Part shown: in pieces, positions 44,001 through 57,700 of the stretch | Layout: every line of letters starts with the position of its first letter | Numbering within the stretch: the first letter of the stretch is position 1 | Source: Zizania palustris | Lineage: Eukaryota; Streptophyta; Magnoliopsida; Poales; Poaceae | Assembly (NCBI GenBank): GCA_019279435.1 | Contig: JAAALK010000287.1 | Coordinates: forward strand, 30,752,162 to 30,816,161 | Direction of reading: 5' to 3' | Length of the DNA stretch: 64,000 nt | The notes under the pieces: model-generated | What the model saw: the letters and a program-made list of their open reading frames with translations, nothing else | What the model was told of the DNA's origin: nothing | Databases searched by the model: none | Made by a program: the position numbers and the translations under genes

Positions 44001-44769
44001 GGCAGCTTCGTCCAGCTCGACCGGGTGCTCTGCTGCTCGACAACTCGACACGTCAAGCTGAGTGTGTTTGTTTGACCCTTCGAAATTGGAACGAGCGCGA
44101 GCAGTGAGGCGGGCAATATTTTTATCCCGAAACGCGGCGCCGCGGCCACGGTGGGCCCTCTGGTTTCACGTGCAAAAGTTAATTTGCAAGTGAATTTAAA
44201 GTTTAGAACTAAATTTAAGACTAATTTAAAAAATGCCTCAATCACTTTTGTTTATCAAGTTATTTTTTTGAAGGCCACACGGTTTGATTTTAATTGAAAG
44301 CACGTGAAATGCGAGCTTTTTAGGTTGACACATCCTAGTTTTGACGAGACCCGTTATTGAGTTGCTCGTATTCTTTTCACAATTTGTTTATCAAGTTATG
44401 TTTAAGGTTGTTAACAAGACAGGTGAAGAATCTACCTTTTTTACAAAAATAAACTTTTAAATTCAAAATCGTTGCGGATTATGAATTGTAGCCTTGTAGG
44501 GAAACAAGCAAGCCCAATGTCGTTTCGTCTCTCCTGTTTTCTTCTTTTGATCAAATCCGGATTATTTCGGGCAAGTGGGATTGAAGTCCGAAAATGACAG
44601 GAACGGTAGATCCAACCAAATTGCAAGTTGAAGGCTAGTTCGCAAGTTCGATGAACTTAAGATATTATCAGGGCCCATCCTAAGACTTTGAATGCTGGAG
44701 CCATCTATATCCTCATCCTCATCACCTCACGCAGTTATGGAGAGCCGTAGGAATACGATCACACGGTCT
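44001..44769. other. Promoter side of the minus-strand F-box gene, no other gene
   Basis: GC-rich until about 44160 (leader and promoter of the F-box gene, with CACGTG-type bases nearby at 44301-44306), then AT-rich sequence without recognisable features. Confidence 0.35.
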
Positions 44770-45135
44770 TGGTTACGGTTATATTATGACTAAACCAGTC
44801 CATTACGGTTATATGACTAAACTAGTCCATTTCAGATTGAATGTTTAGATATTATTTTGAAGTATTAAATATATATTATTTATAAAACTCATTTATAATT
44901 AGTGGATTATTTGTGAGACAAATCTAATGAATCTAATTACGTCGTGATTTGATAATGTGATGCTACAATAAATATTTGTTAACCATAGATTAATTAAGCT
45001 TAATAGATTCTTCTCACGAATAATTCTACGATTTTGCAATTATTTTTATAATTAGTTCACGTTTAATCCTTTAAATTGATGTCCAAACATCGGATGTGAC
45101 ACAGACTACACTTTAGTCCATGAAACCAAACACTC
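44770..45135. mobile_element. Abundant grass MITE, copy 2
   Basis: Shares with 3523-3853 the blocks GTTTAGATATTATTTT, GATTATTTGTGAGACAAATC, TTTGATAATGTGATGCTACA, TAGATTAATTAAGCTTAATAG and AATTATTTTTATAATTAGTTC. It ends CTTTAGTCCATGAAACCAAACAC. Non-coding; boundaries approximate. Confidence 0.65.
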
Positions 45136-45138
45136 CAA

Positions 45139-45490
45139 AGGGGTGTTTAGTTACAACGACTAAATTTTAGCTTCTATCACATTGATTGTTTAGATACTGT
45201 TTTGAAGTTACAAAACTCATTCATAATCGATAGATTATTTATGAGATAAATCTAATTAGTCTAATTACACTATAATTTGACAATATGACGCTACATTAAA
45301 CATTTACTAATTATAGATTAATTAGGCTTAATAGATTCGTCTCATAAATAATCCTCTGATTTGTAATTATTTTTATAATTAGTTCACATTTAGTCTTTCA
45401 AATTAATATCCAAACATTTAGTCCTTCAAATTAATATCCAAACATCCGATTTGATACGAACTAGTCTAGTCGGTAGAACCGAACACTCGG
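45139..45490. mobile_element. Abundant grass MITE, copy 3
   Basis: Follows copy 2 in the same orientation within about 3 bases: GGGTGTTTAGTTACAACGAC ... GGTAGAACCGAACACTC. The same internal blocks are present. A 31-base phrase (TTCAAATTAATATCCAAACAT) is duplicated near its right end at about 45398 and 45423. Confidence 0.65.
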
Positions 45491-48197
45491 AGTTGTTGTA
45501 TACCATTGTGTATTTGTGTTATCCACTCATGCTATAGTGATTTGCATCTCTTTGTGTCGGATGTGCCATGCTGACATGTAGTCATCATGTTCGCATAATC
45601 ACTTTGCTAATATCATGTCGGAGTGTAACACCAATCTTCACTGAAGAGAGAATTGAATGGCCAATAGACGAGCCACATGAGCTTTCTAATACTATATGTG
45701 ATAAGAGTTATTTACCATAAATAGGAACATGAATTTATACAGGTATCAAATGTCTCAATAAGTCGCAACATTTAGTTCAACTTGCTCCATGATTGCACGT
45801 ACACATTTGTGTGCAACGTATTATGTTAAGGAAATTAACTATTTCTAACCATATAAATATACAATTAATTATTCATCATTCAATAGAAGTTAATTAATTA
45901 TCATCTGATAGTTAAGTGTGTCTAATAAAACATCATTTTAATCATTTTATCTGTATTTTATCCTCTAATTCGACCGATTCCATGTCGTGGAAAAAATATA
46001 CGTTGATTTATTGTTGATGGAAATTAAGGATTAATATGAAAAATGGACACGACAGTACAAATTAAGATGAGTACGATGATAATTGGGGCAGGGGCCGAAG
46101 CAGCTATTGGGAAGGTGTAGCATAGGCAGGCAGACACAAAGTTAAAGAGAAAAGAGTAATAAGGAGATTGGATCGTATACCTTTCTTTTAAATAAGAAAT
46201 TAGAGATTTATTATTTACATCTTACTAACATATGAGAATGGAGGATACAAGATCAAATTTTTAAGAATAAAATGCCCTGTCTATGGATTTATCAATGCCA
46301 TTTGGATTAGAAATCTAAAATTAAACAAAAGAACTTGTGAATGCCTATTTTAAAATAGTGATTTAATAGGAATTTATGGAAATTAAACTAGTTTTTTGAA
46401 GAAAAAAAATCATGTAAAATCTGCAGGTTCCAAAGTCTCTACCCCTCCCCGCGCCCCCACACACGCTCCCCCACCCGCCCAAGAAACGCAAAACTCTTAG
46501 ATTTATGAAAAATCATGCAAAAAATATGAATTTTGCGTATAGTCAGTTAGATTCACTGGAAATTTTCTTATCATCATAGTAATAAAATAAGTTCCGTCGC
46601 AAAACACAGACTCCTTACTAGTAGTCCAAAACATAGAATTATCAGTTCAAAGACAGCATCCCACCTGGCCACCTGTATTTTTATAGAGAGATATATACAA
46701 CAGATATTTTTACTGGATTCACTCTTTCAAAAACAATTGGTGCTGTGAAACATGTAGGAGCTTCTAGCAGCAGGTATTTCAGAGTTGTTACCGTGGGGTA
46801 AGTAGCTGGCCTCTTGTGTAGTCGTCGTTTTCAGAACCAGAAGACGTACAATCCAGGATGTTGATGCAAGCTTTACCAACGGATGCAATATAATGGTGGT
46901 CCTTTGATTGAGGTTTCATTTTCTTTCGCTGTCCACAGTATCGTTGTGCCACCTGTGAGCGATTCACACCACAACCTCATAGATTATGATTCACATCCAT
47001 CCTATACATTAGGACTAAGACAAGCCTATATTACAAAATCGCAATCTCAAATAATCAAATATAACATGTCGTTTTTATATCTAAATTATCTGTATTAAGC
47101 TTAGACTTTATTACTTATTATTTCACTTCAGTACTCTTAGACCTACAATCACCTTCTGTAGGAAGATTATCATGGTCTTTTTTACGTCTCTCTAATACAT
47201 ATACGGATATACCTAAGTCTAATGGTTGTACATTTTAGGATAAAAGAAGTAGAAGAGAAGGTGAGGTGGCTCTCTTGTAACCACTCCCGTCTAGACTAGC
47301 CCACGACACCCACTTTGACGGGTTGCTTTCTATTAAATGTCGATATCCATAGTTGTCCAACAAAATGAATACGGAAGTATGCCTCATTTGAAAGGGGCTA
47401 ATTTTAAAGGAATTTCTGAGGATTTTAACTAAACCCTGTGAAATTCTGTAAAAAATCTGTGTTCCGAAGGAGTCTTAAATAATCACATGACAAAAGGTTT
47501 CTCCGTTGATCAATGTAAGGTGGGGTTTGATGCGATGCAGTGATGAATTTTGGCAATCTGTTAATCTTTTCTTTTTCTTTCTGGCCTTGAGTATTAACAA
47601 TCACAAATAGGACTTACATGACATGGCTTTGGGACAATTATCTTTATGTGGGATAACTACTGCCACCAGAAACAAGTTGAGTCTTTCCATTTCATTCTGT
47701 AATCGTGTGATTACAGATGAATGTGTGTATATGCAATTCTGCTTGCGTTCCAATTAAGGTAGCATCGAATTGTCAGGATAACAATATAACATATCTGTGG
47801 TTAGCTATTCACATAGGTGAAAGGCCGGCTACAAAAATTGCACGAGCTGAATGGAGTGACACGTACCGTCGAGATACAGGAGGTTGAGTCGACAGCTGAG
47901 CCTTGCTGTCTTCTTTTCGTCCACTTGCTTCAGAACATGAATCACTCTACAACTTATCTTGAAGGATGTTAGCTCACACCTGGCATTGCGTATTAGAAAG
48001 TAAAACTCAGCAAAGCTTCTGTTTCAGGTCAACGAAAATCACACTATTTTACAATAGGACATCAACTGAGTCAGTAAAAAGAGCACGGGAGATGGCAATT
48101 ATTTTTGCAGTATTTTTACAAGGTTGATTACAGTTAGATGTAAAGAATAGGTCAGACTGAATTCAGGGTCTTTTCAGCAATTTACTATCAGGAGGAA
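45491..48197. other. Gene-free region
   Basis: AT-rich, with several short frames of no recognisable content. 46180-46250 resembles the repeat near 38720. 47380-47480 resembles the AGGAATTT/AATCCT-rich MITE remnant seen again at 54090-54345. No gene, tRNA or long repeat was found. Confidence 0.45.
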
Positions 48198-51100
48198 TCA
48201 GTTTGGTGAGCTCAAAGTCAAAGGAATACCATTTCTTGATGTAAGCTCTTTCTCGACTTCTGAAAATATATCCCTCAACCTGTTGGCGGAATTTGACATG
48301 ATATTCTTCACAACCTTCTTGTGCTGCTTAGCTCCCTTCAACCAGCCAATCCCTAACAATACTTGAATGCTGCATGTGCTTGGTTTTAAGGACGTGCTAG
48401 TCATATGGTATTTGAGTTGGATCTGCAATTTTGGAAAACATCCGGTGATCCCACAAGATGAAAGTAAAACATAGACATGCATTTTTAATCGAATTCAGTT
48501 TTGTCTTTCTTACACTGGAGTAGTCATCGTGAAGGATTCCCTGGAGGGTCATCACCTCCTCAATGACCCAGCCATCTCGATTCACTAAGTTATATTTTTG
48601 TTGAATGGTTGAGGCCTCTCCATGATGCGACAAGCTTTTGTCAAACTTAAAGCTGATATGTCGTTGGTATATATTTTGGTTTACTAGCTCCCATTCTGTA
48701 GGTGAGTAGTCGACGCAACCAGCTTCCTGCATGACCTTGTGCTCCAATGGACCTCCGGAGAACATCTCCATCAAGGCATTGACCTACAAATACAGAACTC
48801 ACTTACTCACTTGGTATGAACAGGTGCTTTTGCAAGTGCATCACATGTTCCAGATATGTGTTTATTGATAGGAGAGCGAGACTTACATTGACAGAAAGAA
48901 TTGCCGAGTATACTTCTGACATTTTTACATCTTCATTGGCCAATAGAGAACCTTCCTCGCAAGGGAGTTGTTTCAGTTGAGAATTTTTATCAATCATCTC
49001 GCTCTTCTCTTCTAGATCCACTGACCGCATTTTCCAAAGTGTCATAATAATTCTGTAAGATAACAGTGTGATATGTCATCAACCATTTGCCAATATAAGC
49101 TGGCTGCAAATATGATGAAAGATTGGGACTCCATCACTCCAGTTGCTACTTTGCATATTGTTGTATTCCATGAAAATATACCCGGTGTATCCTAATATCC
49201 ATCCATTATTTAATTAGTGTTTGCATGGTCATATAATTTGGAGAGAATTATTTGTGTGCATGTGTAACTTTCAATTTAGCATCACAATATCCATTTCCAG
49301 TCCATATGGTGCCAGAAAGAGTGTCTTTTCTAGTAACCTTCAGAGTGAACCTCTAACTACAGAAAATTGATTGACATGAAAAAGGGTTATATCCTTTTTT
49401 GTGTTTTTTTGTTTTGGTATTTGTGTCCGTTTTGAGTCGTTTTTCCCTGACGACATTTCTGTAACAATTTTGTCCTTCTCTTAATATAATTTTGGTCGTC
49501 TTTGGTCGACCCCACTAAAAAAAATAGAAGCAACTTCAAAGCTCTTCATCAAGGAATCAAGAATAAAACCTGTCTAGCTGATGTATAAGAATTGCTAGCC
49601 CATCCAATGCGCAAATTCACAGTTTGAGAAATAATTCAGTCTTTAAGAAACCACGAAGGTCCTTTTATTTCAGTGGAAATTGATAAAAAAAAATTGGCAT
49701 TTTAGCCACTTCAATTCCAAACGTGAAACTTGAACCTTAGAGTCACCAAACTGGTTCCAAGGAAATACTTGTCCAATTTTTGTCTGTTCAATCCAGTCTG
49801 GGAATGCTGTTTATCTTGCACTAGAAGTGGAAAGCTAAGCTCTGGGTTGAACTTTTGTTCTGTGAATTAGGTGCGAGTGCTTAAGGCCTGATTGTTTTTA
49901 GTTATTAAAACATCCATGCGAAAAGGAGGCATGATATAGGGTTGTAGGTTGTTAAAACTTCAAACCAACACCAACTATGCTACATGATGAAGAAATCCAG
50001 AATTTTTTTGTATGACAGTTATGCTGCTACGACCTATGTTGATTGTTAAAATTCTCACAGGAGCTCAGTATACCAAAATTGCAGCGAAGCATTCATGACA
50101 ATCCTTTTAATCACTTCATATTGTGGTGGGATATAATGACCAATAGATCAGATCCTGAACATTTACTCCTCTAAACACAACTTCTTTGGGCCATCAGGGT
50201 ACAATGTATCATTGAAATTTTGTGTATCAGTAAATTAAACTAATCAAGTTGCATAAGGAAAGGACCTGTGAGCATCATTGAACGAAACAAATGTCTGGAA
50301 ATGGTATTTCAGTCTTCCTTGAGGATCCAGTGTTTTGGCGCCATGTCTGGCTTCTAGACCACGGTCCTTGCGGAGAATGATAATTAAGGATGAACTTCCA
50401 ACTTTTGCTAGAGTTGGTGGAGCAACCTGAATATCATCAATGTCTTCCCACAGAAAACAAAATTTAGTTTTTCGGACTAACATATTGGAATAAAATCCAA
50501 GTATTCTTGGGGAGAGAAAAAGGCGTCCCTGTAAGTAACAAAAGCCAACATCCAAGTCAGAAATTAGCAGTACTGTCTAGAATAGAATACCACATCACCA
50601 TCCATGTGAATAAGTAACAAAAAGCCACTCCAACACATCAGAAGCAATAATTAACCCTGATTACCTGAAGTGGCATTTTCCGTTTTAGATAGCAGGTGAA
50701 ATCATCGATAAGAAATTCTTCTGGGGGAAGATTAAAGAGCTTACAGAACGCTGAATTTGTCTGAGCAGAACGCAAGTGCATCTGAGCATTCATTCAAACC
50801 ATATGCAACTTCAGTAATAGAATGCAGTGAGCTGAAAATGGCGTTAAAACGAACACCATTCAACTCTTACCTTCTTACCTACTTCTTTCCCCATCTTTGC
50901 CAGATAATTCATAACAACTTCAGTCCCCCGTGAGTTGTTCAAAAAGATTCGTAAGTGTAACTTGGGCTCACATCCTCGAGGAAACCTTCCATCAAGAGGA
51001 AGCCACATGTCACCCAAATCTGACAAATTATTTTTCAGAAAGTTTACTTCTGCTTGACCAATAGGGTTTTCCTTAAGTGGTCCATCTGAATCATGCACAA

Positions 51101-53748
51101 CCACATCCAACCTTGATGGAGGATCATCCATTGCATCAAATTCAAATATCTCTAGAGTAGAAAAAGGTAAAATGATCAGGCAAATGCTCTGAGAAGATCA
51201 TTTGGACGAGTTACTTTACAATATGGTATTTCCAACTCTTTACAACATACATAGGACAGAGGAGAACAAAACTGACCGTTCCATCTCGGTTCGGACGTCT
51301 GGAATTTAGCTGAGCTTGTTTTCCTCTTTCCATTACAGGTAAAAACAACGTAAGGATCAGGCAAGCCAGGTATACCTGCACCTACTACACCGCTTCCCTC
51401 AATAAGTGCAATAGTCAGCAACCAACCATCACCATGAGCTTTGACCCCATGATCACTACCTAATATTGGAAGAAGAAAAAAGTTACATGTGTTTGTGATT
51501 TTTCCCAATGAAAGGAATAGAAAGTTCCTAGACAACATTGAATGTGGGTATTTGTGCTTTTTAAATCATCTAGAAGAGATAATTAGTTACCACTTTGTGT
51601 CCAGGCATACAAAAACCGTCGTCCTGCTTTGAAGATGTTCTGCCCCTGAATAATCAAAATGGCACAAAATACAACCTCCCAAACTGAATCTGGGAGATCA
51701 ATACCAAAATATTCGAGCCCATGTACCATGTTTGGCTTGATTAGATGAACATGTGCAATGGCATACAATGCTATACTGAAAGAGAGTATGAATGCATAGT
51801 TCCCAAGGAAGCGGGTAGCCAGCTTCCAGATTGATTCTTCCTGTGTCTGCAGCGAGCATAAAATCTTGTCTTTGCTTAAGTTAGCATCATCAGGCACAAA
51901 TACTTTAGTTTTCTGGGACAATATTTCAGTAAACTTTGCATATCCCTCTCGGAGGCCTTGTTTTGTCCCATTCTCAATCATTCCTTTCAACATGGTACTC
52001 TGGACAAAGTTCAGACGCCAACTTATAGTAAGATGTGCTGTTTGTTCTTTAGATGACAATTGGGGACCTGGTATTATACAGTACAAAATCTCCACCTTGA
52101 AACAATTACCACAGGGAACCTCATGACTGCTAACACTGGAAAGAACCGCAAAAGAATCTCCAACTGCCTTCAAGTATGTTTGCTCTTCTGTAAATTTCAC
52201 AGATTTAACTAATTTAGTTGCAGATTTTGTATAATTTAATATTCTTTTCAAACATTTCTCATTGCTATCATGTTTCCAGGGCTCAGTTTTAAACCCACTT
52301 AATCCTTGAACTTCTGCAACTGCTGGCCAGAAATCTGAGTTTGCAGAAAACAAAAGGGAATTCAATTCAGCTGGTGCAATAGCATAACATTGGTCCACGA
52401 GTACGCCACCTTGCAAATTTTCTGGCATTTCAGAACCTTTATCTGTTGACTCGATTAATTTCATTAATTCATATAAACTAGCTTCAGGCAATGTCCCATT
52501 ATCACCATTTTCACGATTTTCAGAGTTCAGTTGTGTATCTTGAAACTGACATATGGACTCACAATATGATGTGGTTGTCGCGGCATTAACAGGTCTCTGA
52601 CAGAAGTACCGAGACAAGACTTCCACTACTGATGATGCATTGGTGGTGGCACCATTGTCATCTTCCTCGGGTTCCAAAAGAACAGATCGTCCTCGTTGAT
52701 CCATGATGCCCTGGTTCAACTTGCCCATACTGCTACAGGATGACCTTCCCATGCTAGCACCGGATGACAGATCAAGGCTACTAACAGAAGCCGAAAAGGA
52801 TGAGGCATTGGTTTCAACTGACCTCATTGAGCTGCATGGTGTGTCACTGATCACTTGCATTGGCACATTTCTCGATTCGTCACAAATGGTTGTCCTAACT
52901 GACAAATAAATCCTCAGGCAAATTTCACCTGCAATGGATAATTGAACAGTGTATGACACTAGCCTTAACCAACATTATACTTTAGACACTGAGTAGCAGT
53001 AAAATATCCATCTGATGCTCCGCGAAATAAGAAAATTATCTACCTGATGGATGTAAAAGAACATCTAAGACTTGTGAATCTACAGAATCAGTTACTATAG
53101 AATCATTACTCCATGAATTAGCAGAATTTGACTATGAACAACACTATCAAAGTATGACATGAACAACATAGTGTCACAGCAAATCACCTTGCTTAATTCG
53201 GTCCAATAGTATCTATTTATCCTACCACATTTCTGTAACATATGCATATATTGCTCGCAATCTTATCTCCGAGATAGTATCCATGGAAATTAAGCGGCAA
53301 TTCTTGGCATGAAGAAGTTAGGGTGCAGCACGCACGACGTACCGCGCCTTTTCCTCCTAAACTTTCCGCTCTTGGGCTGGAGCTGGTACCAGGCCGTGCC
53401 GAGAGAGAGGTCATCCGCCTTCATGATGGCGGCCAGGGGCACCCTGACCCGCCCCAGGAATTCGCCGCGGAAGAACCCCTCCTCGTTGAGCACGGACACG
53501 ACGAGCTCCTCGGAAACGTCTCCGACGAGGAATCCGAACTCCTCGTCCCACGCGGGGCTGAGGCACCTCTTCACCACCGTCGTCTGCGCCCGCCGCCTCC
53601 CCAGCTGCAGCCGCACGTAGGGGTCGCTGTAGCCGCTGAGGTACGACCCCGGGAGCCCCCGCGCCTCCACCACGTGTACGCACAGCCGCATCGACGCGCT
53701 CCGCCATCCCGGCTCCGGGCGGTCTCCGCCGCAAGCCGATCTCGCCAT
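48198..53748 (-). CDS. C2/VASt/GRAM domain protein (At1g03370-like)
   Basis: Nine exons, transcript order: 53748-53343, 52928-51591, 51459-51277, 51151-50871, 50781-50665, 50528-50266, 49052-48887, 48783-48514, 48422-48198; 1082 residues, phases consistent. Domains: C2 at about 20-115 (MRLCVHVVEARGLPGSYLSG, DPYVRLQLG); a serine-rich linker; a first VASt-type lipid-transfer-like domain at about 311-480 (QCYAIAPAELNSLLF...); two hydrophobic segments at about 514-532 and 551-567; a second C2 at about 590-700 (LTIALIEGSG, DPYVVFTCNGKRKTSS); GRAM at about 740-850 (FCKLFNLPPEEFLIDDFTCY, GRLFLSPRILGFYSNM); and a second VASt domain at about 915-1070. C2 binds phospholipid with calcium, GRAM binds membranes, and VASt domains are sterol-binding in related proteins; together they suggest a membrane-tethering or lipid-transfer role, which is inferred. 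The ATG at 53748 was chosen because the upstream codon of the open frame is GTG. No broken exon was seen. Confidence 0.9.
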
Positions 53749-54351
53749 CCACACCGATCGCTCGAGGAAGAGAGAGAGAGAATTGGGGATTTGGGTGCGA
53801 TTACCCGCGGCCGTTTGAATTGGAGAGGGTGTTCATCTCGGTGGCGTTTTTTGTCATCGAGATTCGTGCGGGAGAGAGGGGAGGGGTCTATGGCCGTTGG
53901 ATCCGTGGAGCGGGACGTGATGGTCGATGGATTCTTCCCGCCCAACACGTGGCAACTGCTCCGAGATTGTTGGATTACCACAGGTAATTATCGCCTAATC
54001 CAGATGGATAAACAGGTAAACGCTTCCATCACAACTGAGCACGTTAAGAAAAGGCAGGAATTTCACAAAAATTTGCAATAATTGAGCAAAATTGGTTCAA
54101 AAATTCAAAGAATTTTGCGATGATTAAATAGGAATAGGTTCCACCAGGAATTTAGAACTCCTTTGCAACATAGATTTTTTTCTAAATACTGTAAAATTCA
54201 TGTGACATGCCTACATTCTAAAGAAGTCATTTGACGCTATTTTGAAACACATGAATTTTATAGGATTTTCATTAGAATTAAACTAAATCCTCCTAAATTT
54301 CTTTGAAAATACTGATATGTTCCTGCATTCCGATCAGGACCTGAAAGTTGA
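53749..54351. other. Spacer between the C2/GRAM gene and RPT4 3' side
   Basis: Holds the promoter and leader of the C2/GRAM gene (to about 53990), then an AT-rich MITE-like remnant (54060-54345) with AGGAATTTAGAAC, CCTACATTCTAAAG and ATAGGATTTTCATTAGAATTAAAC phrases. Confidence 0.4.
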
Positions 54352-54384
54352 ATGACATTACCATTTTGCTATTCTTCACCAAGC

Positions 54385-54633
54385 ATGATGTCAAAAGCAC
54401 AGGCAACTGCTCAAACTAAGACTTACACAGTGGTACCGAGTCCTGGCACAGTCACAGAGACACTCAAAAGAGGAGTGAACGTAGAAGCAAAAGCATCAGT
54501 TGTAAAATATGAAAATTCTCGATCTGTTTCTCCAGTCAGAGATATCAGCTTGACAAACATTCTTGACTTTGATCGCACACATCAGACAATCAATGTAGGG
54601 AATAAGTTACGATCGCAGCGTAGAAGCCTGAAG
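54385..54633 (+). other. Orphan coding-like segment A (83 codons, donor at end)
   Basis: Open from ATGATG with coding-like codon choice and no repeats (motifs VVPSPGTVTETLKRG, NSRSVSPVRDISLTN, ILDFDRTHQTINVGNK). It ends AAG|GTAAAT, a possible splice donor, in phase 0. The frame could start earlier at ATG 54352. It lies immediately 3' of the RPT4 gene on the opposite strand. Protein family not recognised; it may be a gene fragment captured by a transposon or an exon of a larger gene. Confidence 0.35.
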
Positions 54634-54722
54634 GTAAATAGCCGATTCCTCTGTTGCTTTTGCGCCATGTCGGCAGAACTGCCCCGCATAGGGAAAGATC
54701 AACCACAGCGTCAGAGTCCCCC

Positions 54723-57700
54723 TTACTCTTTGCCGAAGTCGGCGCTGTAGTGGGCACTAGATTCTAGCTTCTTGGCGTCATTCAGCTTCCTGACAGCCTG
54801 AAATGCATGTTGCATGTAAACAGTGAGATCATGGCTAAACCATCTGTGTTAGGTACAGATAGAAGGGAGTATAAAGGCAACACACCTTCATGAAGTCCTC
54901 ATGGACAACATAGTCCCGCTCAGCACGGATTGCCGACATACCTGCTTCGGTGCAGACGTTGCGAAGATCAGCCCCATTGAATCCCTGAAAACAAGCGAGT
55001 CAGCACAGAGTTGAACGGTTTGATAAGAAAGTTAAAATAACACAAACTCACCTCAGCCAATTTAACTACTGCCTCATAATCAATTTCCCCATGTTTGGCG
55101 ATACCAGCTGCATGGATTTTAAGAACTTCCATTCGTGCTTGCTCATTTGGTAGTGGAATCTCAATCTTCCTGTCTAGACGTCCAGGACGCAAGAGCGCAG
55201 GGTCCAGAACATCAGGTCTATTAGTGGCCATGATCATTTTCACCTGTTTAGCAACATATATTCTTGTCAAGATGAAAACATACATTGTCAATAAGAGTTA
55301 CACAAAATATTACAAAAAAATGTTAGGTACAAAGATATTAGCACAATATGTCCTTGTCAAGCATAAATCATTGTGCATGGTACAAAAAAATTCAAGCAAG
55401 AGGACCAATCAATTGTATCTCCACTGAGCTGACCATACAGATTACAGAACATGCCCAACTTGACTCTGAATAAACTAGAATGTAGACATGGATGGACAAT
55501 TGGGCAGTCCAAAAAAACAAAGACCAATAACGATAACATGATCAATAGGAAGAACAAAAAATCAGTTAATCATAAATCCAGATTCTAATATTTGCCACCA
55601 CTAGAAATAGTTGGCAGATGGCTATGTTAAAGTCACAATTCATAACAGTAGAGATTTTCAGGAATCCAGTAAAAAAACTACATGGTTCATTGCATATAAT
55701 ACAGAACGATCTTAAGATATGCATGTTTTTGCTCAATACTAAACAACTATACAGATCAACTGATCTTATACAATGGAGGTGTTAAAAATGTAATTGACAA
55801 TATAATTTCCCTCATCAGTAAACTTTACCCAAGAAAGCTAGATCAACATGTAGGCATGCAAACATGATAGCAATTAAATTACTCTGATCAAATCCACTTG
55901 CATTTGCATATTGAAAATACATAAAAAAATATTGTATGACCAAGCATAACATGTCTGATGGAATGTTACCTTTCCAAGTTCATCAAATCCATCTAATTGA
56001 TTTAGCAGCTCCATCAACGTGCGCTGGATTTCACGATCAGCACTAGTTCCTTCACTGAACCGCCGCCCACCAATGGCATCAATTTCGTCCATGAAGATTA
56101 TACATGGCTAGGTAAAGACAATTATGAGGGAAAACTGAGTGATGGAACTAACTGAATATGAGTTAAAAACAAGAATTGGGGAAATGCACTGCAAGTGTCC
56201 ATACAGACTCAAATGTGGCGCATGCGCAGAGGGAGAGAACTAAACTAAGACTTACTTGGTGATCACGTGCATAGCCAAACATTTCCCTAATCAAGCGGGC
56301 ACTTTCTCCAATGTACTTGTCAATGATAGCACTTGATACAATCTGTTTTAGCCAATATATCAGTACAAAGAAACATGTTTAAGTGTAAAAATGCCTGCTA
56401 TCTATTAAGTGGAGAAAAGACACACCTTTAAAAAGTTGGCATCAATGTTACTGGCAATAGCCCTTGCCAACAGTGTCTTACCAGTTCCTGGTGGACCATA
56501 GAGTAGAACGCCCTACAGCAAGTAAAGTAAAACATATTGACTTCGAAGGTCACAATATCCATACATTTATCTCTGGTATTGGTGTTACATGCATTATTTG
56601 GGATATAAGAAGTAAGAACAAGCATCATTGGATATACCTTGGGAGGCTTGATCCCAACACGAAGAAAGAGCTCAGGGTTCATTAAGGGCAACTCAATAGA
56701 CTCCCTGAGCTCTCTAATCTGATCTGACAGACCACCTACTGCAGAGTAACTGACATTACCCGGGTCTTCGTGAAGCATGTTATAAACCACAGGGTCCACC
56801 TGAAGGAACATGCGTATTAAATTCCAGATCATTAGGAAACATTTTTTGTATGCAACAAATTAATCCTACAATGAGAAGGCCAACAAAAAGACATTAAAAT
56901 GATTTAAAAACTATACCTCACGGGGCAGAGTACGCATGATTGTCAGTGTTGTCATGTCAAGTACAACACGAGTTCCAGAAGTTAATTTCTCCTTGTCCAC
57001 TTTGCTCCGGCAACCAACCACATATCTGGGACCACTGCTAGCCTTAACAATGACTTGAGGAAATAGGTGTTTCAGTTGTTTAGTTAAAAATTCTGTTGAT
57101 AAAAAAATACAAGCGATAGCTTCATATAGAAATGCTATAAGTAACTATCAAGTTGATGGTTAACACTAAATGGCAAAAGTAAAGGGTGGTTATTTACTTA
57201 TTTGTCTGTAATGATCAAAAGTGGCCAAAGTAAAGAATACTACAACAACAACAAAGCCTTTCAATCTCAAGAAAGTTGGGGTAGGCTAGACATGAAACAA
57301 CCAAAACAAAAAGGAATTGCTATTTACTTACAACGTTCATTATCAAGAGGGCGGAGAACCTCTCCGATGATCTGCCCGACACTTTGCAGGGATTTTAAGT
57401 CATCTTCGGTCTTTGTAAAGTCCTTCTTAGCATTCTTTAGGTTTTCCCTCACTGCATGTAGATGAACCATGATACATCAGCTAATAAAAATTCAAACTGG
57501 AAAAGGTTCCCAAAAATGTTAAAGCGAGCAAATCCTGTGATCACAAGCCTCTGATCAACACAACTGTAGCATTGAATATCCTAGTATACAGTTATCAAAG
57601 TAAACCAAATTAGTTCTACCATCACATGTGGGATGGAACCCCCCAGACTGAGCATTGCTAAGCCATATAACCGGATAACCCTAGTTGGCACAAATTTTAC

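Noticed and set aside
42843..44245. 410- and 451-codon frames overlapping the minus-strand F-box gene
   Set aside because: High third-position GC suppresses stops in all frames. Only the 42705-44000 frame shows an F-box and normal residue composition.
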